A stretch of DNA of 64,000 bases from Cacajao melanocephalus (lineage: Eukaryota; Chordata; Mammalia; Primates; Pitheciidae), in assembly GCA_963573385.1 (NCBI GenBank), contig CAUYLG010063058.1, positions 1 through 64,000 on the forward strand, written 5' to 3'. How positions within the stretch are numbered: position 1 is the first letter of the stretch; every line of letters starts with the position of its first letter. Shown here piece after piece: positions 38,745-50,999 of the stretch. Under the pieces are notes generated by a model. That model did no database searches. It had not been told where the DNA came from and saw only the letters and a list, made by a program, of their open reading frames with translations. A program made the position numbers and the translations under genes.

Positions 38745-38920
38745 GCTAACACACAGTGAAGAAAACTAACCCTTGCTGACTCCATTCTAAATGCTTTATA
38801 AGGATTATCTCATTTAGTTATGCCAATAGCCCACTAGACAGATACTATCATAGGAAAAATGGGGAAAGTGAATGAATTCATTGAAAACACCCAGGTAGAC
38901 CTGCGATCCTAATCCAGGTA
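38745..38920 (-). mobile_element. MIR SINE
   Basis: aaatgctttataaggattat, ctcatttagttatgccaata and atactatcataggaaaaatg are the reverse-complement MIR core. Confidence 0.55.
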
Positions 38921-38924
38921 TGTT

Positions 38925-39090
38925 GTGGGTGGCTGGCCTGTGTATTGTAGAATGTTGGGCACCATTCCTGGCCTTTACACACAAGATGCTAAGTAGCACC
39001 TTCACACCAATTATGACACTGAAAACCATCTCCGGCATTGCCAGATGTATTCTGGGGATCAGAATTATCCAGGTTGAGAATTTCTGCAGT
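38925..39090 (-). mobile_element. hAT-type nonautonomous DNA transposon remnant
   Basis: gtagaatgttgggcaccatt, ctggcctttacacacaagat, aaaaccatctccggcattgc and ccaggttgagaatttctgca follow a common mammalian hAT-like element in reverse. The exact family is not recalled. Confidence 0.5.
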
Positions 39091-39234
39091 AGGCAAGTAG
39101 CCTAGTCTGACATTGTTTTTTTCTCTGCAGAATGTCACTAAGCCAATCAAGTCAAAGATTTGCTTTTTTATGTAATAAAGGGAAACACAACATCCCTGTA
39201 AAGCAACATTTTATAGACAGAAAATACCACATGA

Positions 39235-39355
39235 TGGAAATAGCATTAGAGTTATCATTGAAAAGTCTGTCCTTAAGGCCAAGTTCTATTACCTAATGAC
39301 TATATGACCTTGAATAAATCACTTCTTTGAGCTTCAGTTTTCATCTTCCAAATAG
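39235..39355 (+). mobile_element. MIR SINE
   Basis: aatgactatatgaccttgaa, taaatcacttctttgagctt and cagttttcatcttcc follow the MIR core and 3' order. Confidence 0.55.
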
Positions 39356-39384
39356 GTGTTTCTTAACTAGAAATAACTTCTCCA

Positions 39385-39500
39385 ATTCAAATGGTGGAGG
39401 TTTTAAGAGCATGAGGTTTGAAGACCTAGATTTGAATCTTGCTTCAGGCTCTTTCTGTCCCTTACTTCAGACAAGTTTCTTTACATCTCCTCACCTCCTT
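39385..39500 (+). mobile_element. MIR SINE fragment
   Basis: aagagcatgaggtttgaaga, ttgaatcttgcttcaggct and acaagtttctttacatctcc match the MIR 5' half. Confidence 0.55.
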
Positions 39501-39599
39501 ATTCGCATCTGTGTGCTGGAGAGACTGACACCTCTACTATGGGATCTCTCTATCTTCATTCTCCAACTGCCCACTGAATATCTCTACCTCAGGTCCTAG

Positions 39600-40290
39600 G
39601 GCACTTCAAACTCATTTGTGGTTACCTAAAGATCCTTCTCTCATCCAGATACTTTTTAAGTAGTCCTTGATCCTGCTCACTCTTCCTTAGATCCTAATTC
39701 CAATTGATTGTAATGTTTTGTTTACTGTCAGTTCGTTCTCTATGCTGTTGTCCTATGACAATGGAAACCTTGGCTCTCTACTGTTATTGGGATGAAAACC
39801 AAACTCCTTATAATGACCTATAAAATGTATACATTATATACATGTAAAATGTATACACTAGACATTTATTAATACAAACATCCGGCCTCAAACTTGTTTT
39901 CCAGCTTCATGTACCATGGTGCCCTTACCTCTCCCCCTCAATTTTTACTCAGCCACACTGAATTTCTCTCTGCTCTCAAACCTCATTAAGCTTTTCATAC
40001 TTCTTTAGCTTTTAACAATCTATTTCCTGCCTGAAATGCTACCCTCTTCTTCACCTTATTAGCTCCCACCTACCTTTTAAGGTTCAATTCATACATTACT
40101 CCTCCAAGAAAGTGACCTTAAACCATCCCAGTCAGATTTCTTCATTCTTCCATATTGTTTGTGCATTTTTCCACAGTTTTTTGGGGTATCTTTAGAACAG
40201 CTTTCATCACAATATTTTGTCACCCTTTAATTCCACTTTAATCTCCCTTACTTCATCGTTTCATGATATTTGTAAAGATATTACAATGTA
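39600..40290 (+). mobile_element. L2 LINE
   Basis: ggatgaaaaccaaactcctt, cagccacactgaatttctct, tttcctgcctgaaatgctac and tgacct-type text reproduce the L2 ORF-end and 3' UTR order; about 650 bp, decayed. Confidence 0.65.
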
Positions 40291-41000
40291 AAGTTTTAGT
40301 TGCCTTCCTAGAATCCAATTCCCCGTTTTTAAAAGCACCATGATTTTCTTTTAGACATCCATCTCTCCTGCACACAGCTTCAGGGAAAGCTAATTCCAAC
40401 TGTACTTATGCTGGAGGTATGAAAGGTGTAAAGATAACAAAATTCTTCATGACACAGATTACTTGGGTAATCTAGGCCCAAGTTGACTAGAACAGGACAC
40501 TCCCTGGTTATAGACATAATGGCAAGAATGTTTGCCAGGAAAGGTATTTCCTCACCCTTGAGAGAAATTCCGGAAGAAATGTGCTCACTCTTCCTCTGGA
40601 TGTTGCTATATACGCACATATGGCCTTACATGGTCATCATCTTACCACCTTGAGGTATGAACCGTGATATGAAGGAGGGCAGAGTTGAGAACATTGTAGA
40701 GAAACGAATCTTGATCCCTGATTAAACAACTCCTGACCTCCAGCCTGCTTTGGGACTTTTTAGTTACATAAGCAAAAAAAATCCTCTGTAGTGTTTCAGT
40801 CTGTATGGGTTAAATTTCTGTTACTCCAGACCAAGTGCATCCTACAAGTCTAACATATCTCAACCACAGCACTGGGGTTCACATCTGTCTCATGGCTAGT
40901 ACCCAAAACATGCTCCAATAAATGGCTAAATCAGTGGTTACTATTCCATAATTTAAGTCATTTAAATCTCAAACTGGATCTTATGGTTTTTTTTATTGCA
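40291..41000. other. No recognised feature
   Basis: No gene or clear repeat seen. Confidence 0.4.
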
Positions 41001-41483
41001 GTGTTAGTTTACTGTTATTGTTATAACAAATTACTACAAACTTGTTGGATTAAAAATACACATTAATTTTCTTACCGTTCTAGAGAACGAAAGTCTGAAA
41101 TCAGTTTAACTGGGCTTAAGTCAAGTTGTCGACAAGATTGATTCCTGCTGGAGATTTGAGGGAAGAATTTGTTTCCTTGCCTATTCTGGCTTTTGGAGGC
41201 TGCCTCCACTCCTTGGCTTACAACTCCTCTATCGAATCACTTCATCTTGTTTTTGTTGTCACATCTCCTACTTCCCTTTCTGTAGTAAAATCATCCTCTG
41301 ACTCTCGAATGAAGACACTCATGATTACATTTAGAACCTGCTCAGTTAATCAGGATAATCATCCCTTCTCAAGATGCTTAACTTCGTCACATCTGCCAAG
41401 TCCCCTTTGCCATGTAAGTCACGATTCACAGGTTCCCAAGACTAGGGCCTGAATTTCATTAGAGGTCGCTAGTTAGCCTACCA
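41001..41483 (-). mobile_element. MLT1-type MaLR LTR
   Basis: Reverse-complement LTR: gtgttagtttactgttattg, tataacaaattactacaaac, aagtctgaaatcagtttaac, ctgctggagatttgagggaa, then cacgattcacaggttcccaa to cctaccac. Nearly complete and much diverged. Confidence 0.72.
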
Positions 41484-41529
41484 CTATTATCTAATTTAAA
41501 TCATAAAATTAATGAAAATCAGGCATCTT

Positions 41530-41689
41530 AAGAGCTTAAAAATATCTGATAGATAACTTCTAATATCTTTATTTTAAAGATGTAGAGGCCAAGACCCAAT
41601 GAGGTGACTTATTCAAGGTCACGTAAAGATAACTAGAAACAAGACCTTCTGAGTCTAAGATGTACCCTTGCAAGTCAGCCATGTTCTAT
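41530..41689. mobile_element. Ancient MIR-like fragment
   Basis: ttattttaaagatgtagagg, gtgacttattcaaggtcacg recall a MIR-type core. Weak. Confidence 0.35.
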
Positions 41690-42714
41690 TGCAATTTAAT
41701 GTGTAACCTGTAAAACATGTTATCATAAAAATTTATTGTTTAAACCGAAGAAGGTTACAGAAACTTGCCAAAATAAGCCCCCCCCAAAAAAAATCTCAAA
41801 TCCCAATAGTTTAAATTATTCCTAACCTCTCCAGAAGTCTGACTCAGACTAGCTTCTGGATTGCTTTGTATTTTTATACTGATAATTTCTCCAGTAATGT
41901 TGCATACATTTTCTAGTTTTCACCAACTCAGTCAGTAACAGCCTGAGAATCCCATTACACAACATACTGAATAGGGCCAAAGTAATTTCATCATCCTATA
42001 TTCTTCCTGTTTTGTTTATTTCCGCTTGAATGTCCATGGGGCATAATGATGTTCCCCATCGCAGTAAATCTGTTTCAAATGGACTGAGCCACTCTAGATC
42101 CTTTAGCTACTTCAAAGTACACCATCTTTTCAAACATACTGATCTACCACCATTGCACGTCTTTTGAAAAATTTTGTTTAGAATGCCTGGTAAACAGAGC
42201 TGTGATTTTCTCCATAATTACACCATTAGACTTCATTTTCTACAAATATATCGTCTTGTAGCAAATCATTTGTGCCATATTTAAACTTGAGTCAGCATCA
42301 AGGTATGTGATGGGTGATGTTATTCATCTCAAAAATGAATGAGCTGTTTTCCTCAATTATGTTCTGAGCTTGTTACATGCTGTTTTAAACTAGTATCATC
42401 ACACAGTCTCTCTTAGTAATTACTGGCTAGTCAAAATGCATAGTTCAACGAATTATTTGAAAACAAATCAATATTAGCTAGGCAAATGTTATTATTCTAA
42501 CAAGTCAATTTTTCCTTATATTAAACAACTTCCAAAAGTATGCTGTGACATGGTAAACTTTTCTCATCTTGATTAATCATCCCTGATGGACCTCTAAAAC
42601 AATTTGCATGGAAAATTTTCAGCAAAATTTTCATGACAGATGCCAAATTCACCTTTTTTTTCTTCCTACAGATACGGAGGCAGCAAAAATGGTAATAAAA
42701 ATAGATAATTTCTT
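41690..42714. other. No recognised feature
   Basis: About 1 kb without recognised gene or repeat. Confidence 0.4.
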
Positions 42715-42880
42715 AAAAGCCTAGTGCCTACTATGACCACTGCAAGGGTAATCAAACTCATCATTATATTTAATCCTCACAATATTCCTATAGAGTGAAT
42801 GTCATTTCCATCTGATGGAAGAGACAACTCAGGCTTCTTAGACTTATGGAGCTAGCCCACGGTAATTGTACCAGTTACTT
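42715..42880 (-). mobile_element. MIR SINE
   Basis: tagtgcctactatgaccact, tatttaatcctcacaatatt and tggaagagacaactcaggct follow the reverse MIR. Confidence 0.55.
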
Positions 42881-42894
42881 ACTTATATATAATC

Positions 42895-43240
42895 AGTAAT
42901 CTCTAAACCTAGTGGTTTAAAACAACCATTTTTCACTTTTTACAGTTCCGTGGGTTGGCTGGATGGTTTTTCTGCTGCTTCTCCAGGTACCCTAACATGG
43001 ATAAATGCTGCTGGAGGAGGGCTCAGCTGAGACAGCTGAGATGGCTGGATGGCTCTCTCCTTAGGGTCTTTCAACCTCAAAGAAGCAAGCTCAGGCTGTA
43101 CTTCTTCACAGGGTAAAGGCAGGACAAGCCCCAGTATTCAAGTGCTCATCAATTTCTGTTTGAGTCACATTTGCCAGTGTCTCATTGGCCTAAGCAAAAT
43201 TCAATGTGTAGGGGAAGATGCACTAGTGTGAGGATCCTAG
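42895..43240 (-). mobile_element. Old ERVL/MaLR-type LTR remnant
   Basis: ctaaacctagtggtttaaaa, cagttccgtgggttggctgg and gagctgtgattcat-type text resemble an old LTR in reverse orientation. Family uncertain. Confidence 0.45.
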
Positions 43241-44194
43241 GAGCTGTGATTCATCAAGTGCATTTGCTGAACAAGGAACCACAAGTGCAAGCTAGTAACA
43301 GAAAGAACTAACATTCTGGAGCCCTTTCCAGACGCATGGAAATATAAAAGTGATCCATTATATGATAATCTCAGTGTTAAAATGAACAATATTAGACTCT
43401 TAATTTTGGAATGAAGCTTTCTCTTTGATGATTTTCAGAGCATAGGTAAATATGAAAGAAATTTGAATTTATAATTTTACTGCTCTATGGTTTCAGCAGA
43501 ACATTTTCTTCTATTAGGTATACTTCTCAGCAAAAATGATTAAGTTCTGAGAAACTTGTAGTTGTCTTTCTCTCATAGGGGAGTTTTGAGTCTATATCTC
43601 CAACTGGCCATCCACATTAATATGTTCTGAAACGCTCAGTGACTAAGCTAGGGCTGTTTTGCATTAAATTAGCCTCTCAGATACTCCTTACCAGGCCTCA
43701 ATCTCTTCTGAAACTCATAAAACCATAATGCATCACCTTCCTTCAAAAGTCCCATTAGATACTGACTTGGGAGAGGTAAACAACATTTTGTTCAATCTTG
43801 ACTTTCCCTGCAGAACTACTCAAGTATGCCAAACCCAGTCTACTTACCCTTGGCAGCTGCAAAGTCAGGTCAAGGAGAAGCCATGTGCTCTATATTTGAG
43901 CTTAGCAGTTTCAAGAGAAATAATAGCATTCACCTGGGAAAGCAGGACACCTCAGTGAGCCCTTCACTAGGGAGGGGAGAAGGGAAAAGCATGGAGAAGA
44001 CCCCTGGAATGACACACTTCATCATGGAATCCTGCAGCAAGAAGAAATCTAAGAGATCATCCAGTCTAAATATGCTAAATAAATGTAATTTCAAGTACCA
44101 CTTTCTTTTTGCTGTAAAACTGTGTTGAGAAGATTTTAAGAAGTAGATATCCAGGATTCATTTGCAATATGTAGACATGAAACTAGAGATTCAC
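43241..44194. other. No recognised feature
   Basis: Includes open frames of 76 and 100 codons near 43.7-44.1 kb without domain or splice context. Confidence 0.4.
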
Positions 44195-44340
44195 GTCTAT
44201 GTGCTAAGCATTCACCATCTCTAATTAATCTAATTCTCCAATATTATAGAAGAAAATATATATAAGAAGTGGCTGGTTCAAGTAAGTACTCAAAGTCAGT
44301 AAGTGACATAGGTGGAAAAAATGGTAGATAACTCACTTGG
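44195..44340 (-). mobile_element. MIR SINE fragment
   Basis: ctatgtgctaagcattcacc, ttaatctaattctccaatat and caaagtcagtaagtgacata are MIR-like in reverse. Confidence 0.45.
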
Positions 44341-45144
44341 TTTCCCAATTTGGAACCCGTTCTGTACCATATGACAGCTATATTACATAGCAGCAATGAC
44401 AATTTTGGCTTCCTCTCCTACCCAGTATTCTCCAAAATGTCTCTGTATGAGATTGTTGTGGTTTTTCACACGGTTTTCATAAGATGGTTTTTCACCATCT
44501 TGCTTTCCCTTTCTCAAGGCAATTGTAAAATTGCTCAGCCCTTCCATTTCCCTCTTAGACCTAGCCCACCATCAGCAGAGAGTGACTCTGAGCAAAGCTA
44601 CATTCCACAGAAAAGAACACAGTCCTGTTCACCAACAGCTGATGGGAACAGCCAGGATCATCTTGGTCACCACAGTGATCTTTTGTTAAGGCACATTTGC
44701 CATGATTAGGTAAGGCTTTGGAGTGTTTTATGAATATTCTTTATTTCCTTGTATCTGAGTTGAAAGTGCTTATAAGGTATATACTAGAATCATGGCAGCA
44801 AATGCTTCTGGAGGGGGGTTTGGAAGGGAAGGAGGAATAAGTGGTGGAAACATCAAGCTGATACATAATCATTCCTTTCCCTCTCTTCCTCACCCCCAAC
44901 ATTTTATCCTGTATTAAAATACATGCTATGTTAGAATTAGCCATCATTTTCCTCTACTATTCTATTTTTTTGAAATAGTTCACATGAAAGGTAAAACAAT
45001 ACTTAAAGAAAACATTTAGATAATATTAAAAGCAATGCTGACAAAGGGGACAATGATCAAAACCATGGAACATATTGAGAAGGGTGTCAGCATGGGGATG
45101 CAGCAGTAGGGAGGAGGCATGATTTTCAATGTGAAGAGAAATTC
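44341..45144. other. No recognised feature
   Basis: A 119-codon open frame (44350-44709, plus) has no known domain, no Kozak or splice support and no family similarity that I can see. Confidence 0.4.
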
Positions 45145-45443
45145 GTGCAGTATGATCTGTCCTTGACTTGCTCACACACAATCCCATCTCTTACCTTCCC
45201 CTCTCCTTGTTCACTCCACTCCAGACACACCAGCCTCTGTACCATTCCTGCGGCAAATGAAGACCACTTCTACGAAATATTGCTCCTTGTGTCTGGGGCA
45301 CCTTTTCCCCAGACAGCAGCATGACTCACTCCCTCCCCTCCTTTGGTTCTCAGTTCAAATGTTACTTCAACAATGAGGCCTTCTCCAATGTCCCTCTGTA
45401 AACAAGAACCCTCCTTGCCTTCCCTGTCCTCCCTGCTGGCTAA

Positions 45444-45760
<317 letters not shown>

Positions 45761-45818
45761 TAAATAATCTGTTTCCTGCTACTAAACAGTAAGCTCCAAA
45801 GGCACAGGGATCTTTGCC

Positions 45819-46046
45819 TTTTTTTTTTTTTTTTTTTTTTGAGACAGAGTCTTGCTCTGTCGCCCAGGCTGTAGTGCAGTGGCACGATCTTGGCTCACAG
45901 GCATCCTCCACCACCCGGGCTCAAGTGATTCCCCTGCCTCAGCCTCCTGAGTAGCCGGGACTACAGGCGCAGGCCACCACGCCCAGCTAATTTGATTGTA
46001 TTTTAGTGGAGATGGGGTTTCACCATGTTGGCCAGGATGGGGGGGC
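45819..46046 (-). mobile_element. Alu (AluS grade), 5'-truncated, minus strand
   Basis: A 22-base T tract, then gagacagagtcttgctctgt to gtttcaccatgttggccagg; the last part of the left arm is missing. It has an internal change at ctcacaggcatcctccacc. Confidence 0.9.
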
Positions 46047-46095
46047 CTTTGTCTTTTGTGTGTGTTGCTGTACCCTGCCAGTTGCACATAGGAGA

Positions 46096-46739
46096 AATCT
46101 AATGAGAAGACCAGGAAAAGCGGTGGGGAAGAAATAGAGTTTGAATCTGTAAGAGCATTATCAATATCTAAAGTCTGATGTCAATTTAAGAGAGAGCTGG
46201 GAGTTTGTGTGATATTTTAAAGTCAAAGCCCAGGAAAAGAGCTCTGGATGAAACTTGTTCAAAGTTATAGGTGGTTCCACAAGCTCAAGGGCTTTTCGAA
46301 ACTGCAGAACATCAAGGAGCGAGGATGGTGGCAAGTCTGCACATCACTGCTGCTAAGGAGTCGCCCTTCCCACTTCTGGAGGGCATCAGGTTACAGGAGA
46401 GAGACCCCCCCTATCAGTGTAAATGAAACTCTTCTATTTTGCAAAAAGAATGCCTATCATAATATGTCTACCAGCAAGGAAGAGGAAATAATCCCTACTA
46501 TTCAAGTTACAGAGGGCTGATTCAGACTCATATTTGGAGGCGATGCCTCTGGAGATTGCAAAGTCAGACTCCTCTTAATCACTTTGAACATACAAGAAGG
46601 TTACTATGAACAAAACTTTTAGAAATTCAACATGTTCAAAAATTGTAGAGCTTCTACAATATAAAAGACTGTTAGAGATGAAAGGAAGCAATTGAGATCA
46701 GAGAAGAATATAGAGTTGAAGAAACAAAAATAATAAATA
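46096..46739. other. No recognised feature
   Basis: A 90-codon plus frame (46248-46520) has no recognisable domain. Confidence 0.4.
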
Positions 46740-46960
46740 ACCAATATTGATCAAATACTGTGTGCAAGGCCCTAGAAAACATTATCTAATTTAATCTTCA
46801 CAACAATTAGTATATAGAGTATACTAGAAAGTAGAATTCTGCTCCCATTTTATGAATAAAGACATAGATTCACTGTGACTAAGAAAATAAGCCCAGTCAC
46901 AATAGCTGGTAAAGGGCAGTAACAGAGTATTAACCTGGCAATCTGTTTCCAAACAATGAT
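46740..46960 (-). mobile_element. MIR SINE
   Basis: aaatactgtgtgcaaggccc, taatttaatcttcacaacaa and attttatgaataaagacata are the reverse MIR core. Confidence 0.55.
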
Positions 46961-48221
46961 CTAGTCCTAAGTTCCACAGAAAGAAGCTGTGCTTTCTCCA
47001 AGAAGCTCATCATTTATTCTTTGATGCATTAACTGATGCATCCATTGATGCATTCATTCATTCAAGAAGTATTTACTTATCATCCACTATGTACTGTTTC
47101 ATGCGGGAGAATAACGAGACAGATGGCCCCTACCCTCATGAAGGTTCTATTTGAAAGAGGAAAGACAGCAAGCCAAAACACTAAGAAAAACAAGGTACAA
47201 CTTCAGATGATAAAAAGTGCTAAGAAAAGTGTGTTATGTAGTTCAGTTTTCTCTCCACTTTATAATTTTTTTTCTGTGTTCCTGAGAAAATAACCCATAA
47301 GAAGGCCCAGAAGAAAATGCCTGCAGCCCCTGGCATTGAATTTTCAGTGCTTTCCACCCACTCTAACTTCCCTGCATTCTGCCCCAGAACCAAGCACTGG
47401 CATATCACAGCTGCAAAAGCTTACAAGGACCACAGGAGGCCACAGAGAAAGCCAAGTGGGAGACTGAACAAATCATCCAGATAATTTGGGCAGAAATATG
47501 TCCTGCTGGAGCCTGAATATTTGGCTAAAGTACATATTTTGACAAATGATTTTGGTAATTATTCAAGCCTTGGTTTTGTTTTGGAAATTTTCTGTTCTAG
47601 AGATAAGGACATGCATGTCAGTTTCTTTTATGAGTGGGGCCACGGTACGGATACCAGAAATGGATTTCTGAGTAAGCCCCTAAACTTCTCATGCCTAGGA
47701 TTAGTTATAATTAAGATAATTTATTCATTTATCCAACAAATATCTAGTATCTACTATATACAGAAAACACTATGTTATGTACCAGGTAAAAACAGGAATT
47801 AACAGGACTAATTTGCAGGACAAATACAAATAAACAAGGAATAATGAAGGAGGGAGGGAGAAAGGAAGAAGAGAGAAAGGAGGAGACAGAATAATTCAAA
47901 CTTCAGGACAGACAGTACATACACAAAGCAAGAGAGGCAAGGTAAGGGAGAGACGGTATGTTAGGTTAAGAATTAAGTTCATTGCTTGAAAAGTGATGTT
48001 CTTTAAACAAAATAAAGGTTTAAATATTTTTCATTAAATGAGAAGCCCAGAAGAAGGCAGCCTAGGGCTATGGTAATCCTTAGAGTTATCAGGGTCCCAG
48101 ACAGAGTCCTGACTTTCTGTTCTGCCATTATTAAAGCATGTCCCTCTTCCTCATGCTAGCAAGATGGCTGCTAGAATTTGGGAGTTCACTGCATTATCCT
48201 CTCCTTTCGTATGTAGAGAAA
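46961..48221. other. Mostly unrecognised; two old repeat traces and a purine tract
   Basis: 47040-47200 and 47725-47800 each carry an attcattcattc / catctactat-type signature of a common old mammalian repeat of uncertain name. 47842-47890 is purine-rich (ggagggagggagaaaggaag). Confidence 0.4.
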
Positions 48222-48263
48222 AGTGTGTGTGTGTGTGTGTGTGTGCGCGTGTGTGCGTGTGTA
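48222..48263. repeat. TG/CG microsatellite
   Basis: gtgtgtgtgtgtgtgtgtgt with gcgcgtgtgtgcgtg interruptions; Z-DNA-prone. Confidence 0.92.
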
Positions 48264-48544
48264 TAAAATATATATTTAAAAAGTGAATAAAGGAAAAAAA
48301 ATCCAGATTCAGCTTCAACATGTAAACACTTTGACAGTCATTATTCCTACTCTTATAATCAGAAATAGAAAAACAAAGTGAAAATTAACTATTTTTCTTT
48401 GACATATTAGAGCATTGGATTCACAGAGCAAATTGCCACCCTGATATCTGGTAAATCCAGAAAGTCTTAGCTCAGATCTATTTACCCAGAATGGAGGGAG
48501 GAGGAAAGGGTCATCAAATGGTAAAAACACACTTGAATGGTAAT
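48264..48544. other. No recognised feature
   Basis: AT-rich spacer before the GC-rich LTR. Confidence 0.4.
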
Positions 48545-50650
48545 GTTATGGGATTCTTGGGGTTGTTGCTTTTCTGGTCAGAAACCTCTGACCACTGGCA
48601 CTCCCGCCCAAGTTTTGCTTGGGTCTGCTGTACCCACTTGGCCTGGCAGGCTGTGCTCAGCTTGTACCACCAGTGGATTCCCACACCTCTGAAGAGACTG
48701 GAGCAGAGTGGCAAGGGGTATGTGAGCGAGTGAGTGTAGGGTCCAGTCACTGCACAGAGTCAGGCATACCAGCTGCTGGCAGCAGGACACGCAGCTCCAG
48801 GGGCTGGCTCTCTGCGAGGCAGCAGCTGGACAGGGTGCACTGCAAGCAGCTTTCATGGCTGGCATCAGGTAGTACAGTGGTGCCTGGAAGCTTGGAGACT
48901 CCAGGAACTGCAGGGCCCCAAAAGGGTAGTCACAGCCCTAGATCAAGGAGCTCCCAGTGTGGGCTCCTCAAAGTGCCACAGCTCTTCCCTCCTTTCTCCT
49001 TCTCTCTTCTCTCCTCCTTGTCACCCACAACCTGGCAAGCAAGAGGTACATGTTTCATCCATGTTTGTATTGAAGCTTTTTTAGACCTGCCATTCAGTGG
49101 GTTCTGGGTTCTTGTCCTGTGTCCAGAAGAATGAGGTATGCAAACAAGTGGAGGGTGACCCAGACCAAGAGGAATTTTATTGAGTAACAGAACAGCTCAG
49201 GGGAGATTCACAGTGGGCAGCTCCTCTCCACAACCATGGTGTTCTGACAAGTGTTCAGCTCTAAGCAGAGAGGGTAGCTCCTCTCTGCTAGGCAGGTCAT
49301 CCCAAAAAGAATACAACTCTCAGCAGAGGGTGGTTCCTTTCTGCAGCTGGTCATTCCATCCTTTCCCCATCCTCTCTCCATCATCTGCTCAAATTTGGCT
49401 GAGTCTGGGGTTTTTATGAACCTCAGAGGGGAGGAAGTGCATGCTGATAGGTCCATGAGTGGCCACGGGCAGGCCCAGGAAAAAGCACCACAAGTTCCAC
49501 CTCTGATTTGTGGGACTGGCAGCATGGCTGCCAGGTTTCAGGCCCTCCCAGCTTAAAGGTGGGGCTTCACTGGGAGCCAACCCCTTTCCACCCAGGAGCC
49601 TGTCTGCTACCTGCCATGGTTCATGGTGCCCAGGCTGTTTGTGCCAGGAAGTCCCTGAATGCCAGCACTGGGCTGTCCTCAGCAACCCCTTGGCTCCCTT
49701 GCCATGCTCCTTGGTGCCCAAAGTCTAGAGAGGGCCAAGGTGGCAGGGGGCTGCATTTCCCAGAGCATGTGCATACTTGCCCAGGCTGCAATAGCACCTG
49801 AGCTTGGCCCCATTCTTGCTCTAAGATTGGAAGGGTTCCCAGGAGTGGAAAAAGGCCAGGCTGTGGGAGCAAATACCTCTGACTCTGTCAGGGAAAGAGG
49901 GGCCTTCCCAGGCCTCCAAGAGTGCAGAGAGATGCCTGAGTCCAGAGTTGCTTCTGCACCCAGGAGGGCAGGGATCCTGCCTGCTCCTGGCCCCTAAGAG
50001 TGCAGGGATCCTGCCTGCTCCTGAGCCCCAAGAGCACAGGGAGACCTGGGTCCACAGCAGTGAGTTGGGCAGCTGCAGCCACACCTGGGAGGGTGAGGCT
50101 GCACTTGCTCCTGACTTTCAACTGTTCCATGGAGCATGGCACCACCCCAGGACCAGCTCCGCCTTGGGGCCCCTCTCTGGCCACACCTCCAGGCTTGATC
50201 CTGTGGCTCTCCTGCTGGCAGGTGACTTGGCCTGGCCCCATTACAGTGGCCCCCAGGGCAGAGGGCTCTAGGAACTGTCCACCTCCTCCCCAAGCCCTCC
50301 CCACAGCAGTAGCAGGTGAGAGCTGCAGTGTGGGGCCAGGATCCAGAGCAGCAGAGGCTCCAGGCCTGGGAACAGGTCCTGCCTGGCCACTCAAGGGTCG
50401 GGGGGGCAGCACAGTTGGCTGCCTCAGGGACACAGGGTACAGGGGACATGGGGCACAGTGGTCCCACCGCTGCCACTGCCACTCCTGTGGCCATTCCCAC
50501 TGCTACTCCTGCCCCATCCCCTACTGTTGCAGGTGCAAAGGCAGAGACCACTCCGGATGGCCCACAGCTGCCATCAGTAACTTTGATAAATGGCTGAAGG
50601 CTGCGTGAAGACTACCTTGAAAATGAAAAACTGAGGGTCACAGTCGTAGG
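48545..50650 (-). mobile_element. GC-rich ERV1-type LTR (about 2.1 kb), probably solo
   Basis: A sharp rise in GC against an AT-rich background. Read on the minus strand, the 48.5-49.2 kb part looks like an LTR R/U5: AATAAA at 49176-49181 (reverse complement), then ggtctgggtcaccctccact, acctcattcttctggacaca and ttgtgggtgacaaggagg. The 49.2-50.65 kb part would be a long U3 with internal short repeats. The size and U5 text make MER52 a candidate, but the name is not certain. Overlapping open frames up to 202 codons on both strands result from low stop density. Confidence 0.6.
49968..50023. repeat. 34-bp tandem duplication in the LTR U3
   Basis: gcagggatcctgcctgctcc occurs at 49968 and again at 50002, each followed by a similar CCCCNAAGAG block. 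Confidence 0.85.
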
Positions 50651-50999
50651 GAGAGGGATGCATTTTTGTGTATTTTGCCTCCAGGAATCCCACCAGGTTG
50701 AATTGGTGAAGAGTCAAAAAGATTTCCTCATGACTCTGGTAGTGGGGAGGGCAAGAGTAATCATTGTGAAAAGCACCCAGAGTGTGCTACATAGTGAAGT
50801 CTTCTCTACAAGTGAAGAGACTTTAGCATGTGAGAGGAAGGCATTTCTCAGACTCCAGCTCCTTCCAACCTTCCTGACTCACTTTAGGGCAGGGAGAGGC
50901 TAAGAATTACATTAGATTAGAGAATGTTCCCCACTCCACACTATACCACCATATCAACACTCCATTATTGTAACAGCGTATTATACCTGAAAGAGGTCA
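50651..50999 (+). other. Unrecognised; possibly upstream L1M sequence
   Basis: Mixed-composition stretch before clear L1M text; it may be a diverged L1M 5' UTR. Confidence 0.3.

Noticed and set aside
44350..44709. 119-codon plus-strand frame as a possible unknown gene
   Set aside because: No domain, no convincing start context, no splice sites or promoter seen. Frames of this length are expected by chance in 64 kb.
50000..50608. 202-codon plus-strand open frame and several overlapping frames of 80-185 codons on both strands
   Set aside because: All lie in the GC-rich LTR, overlap each other in several frames, are low in complexity and show no domain. They reflect few stop codons in GC-rich DNA.
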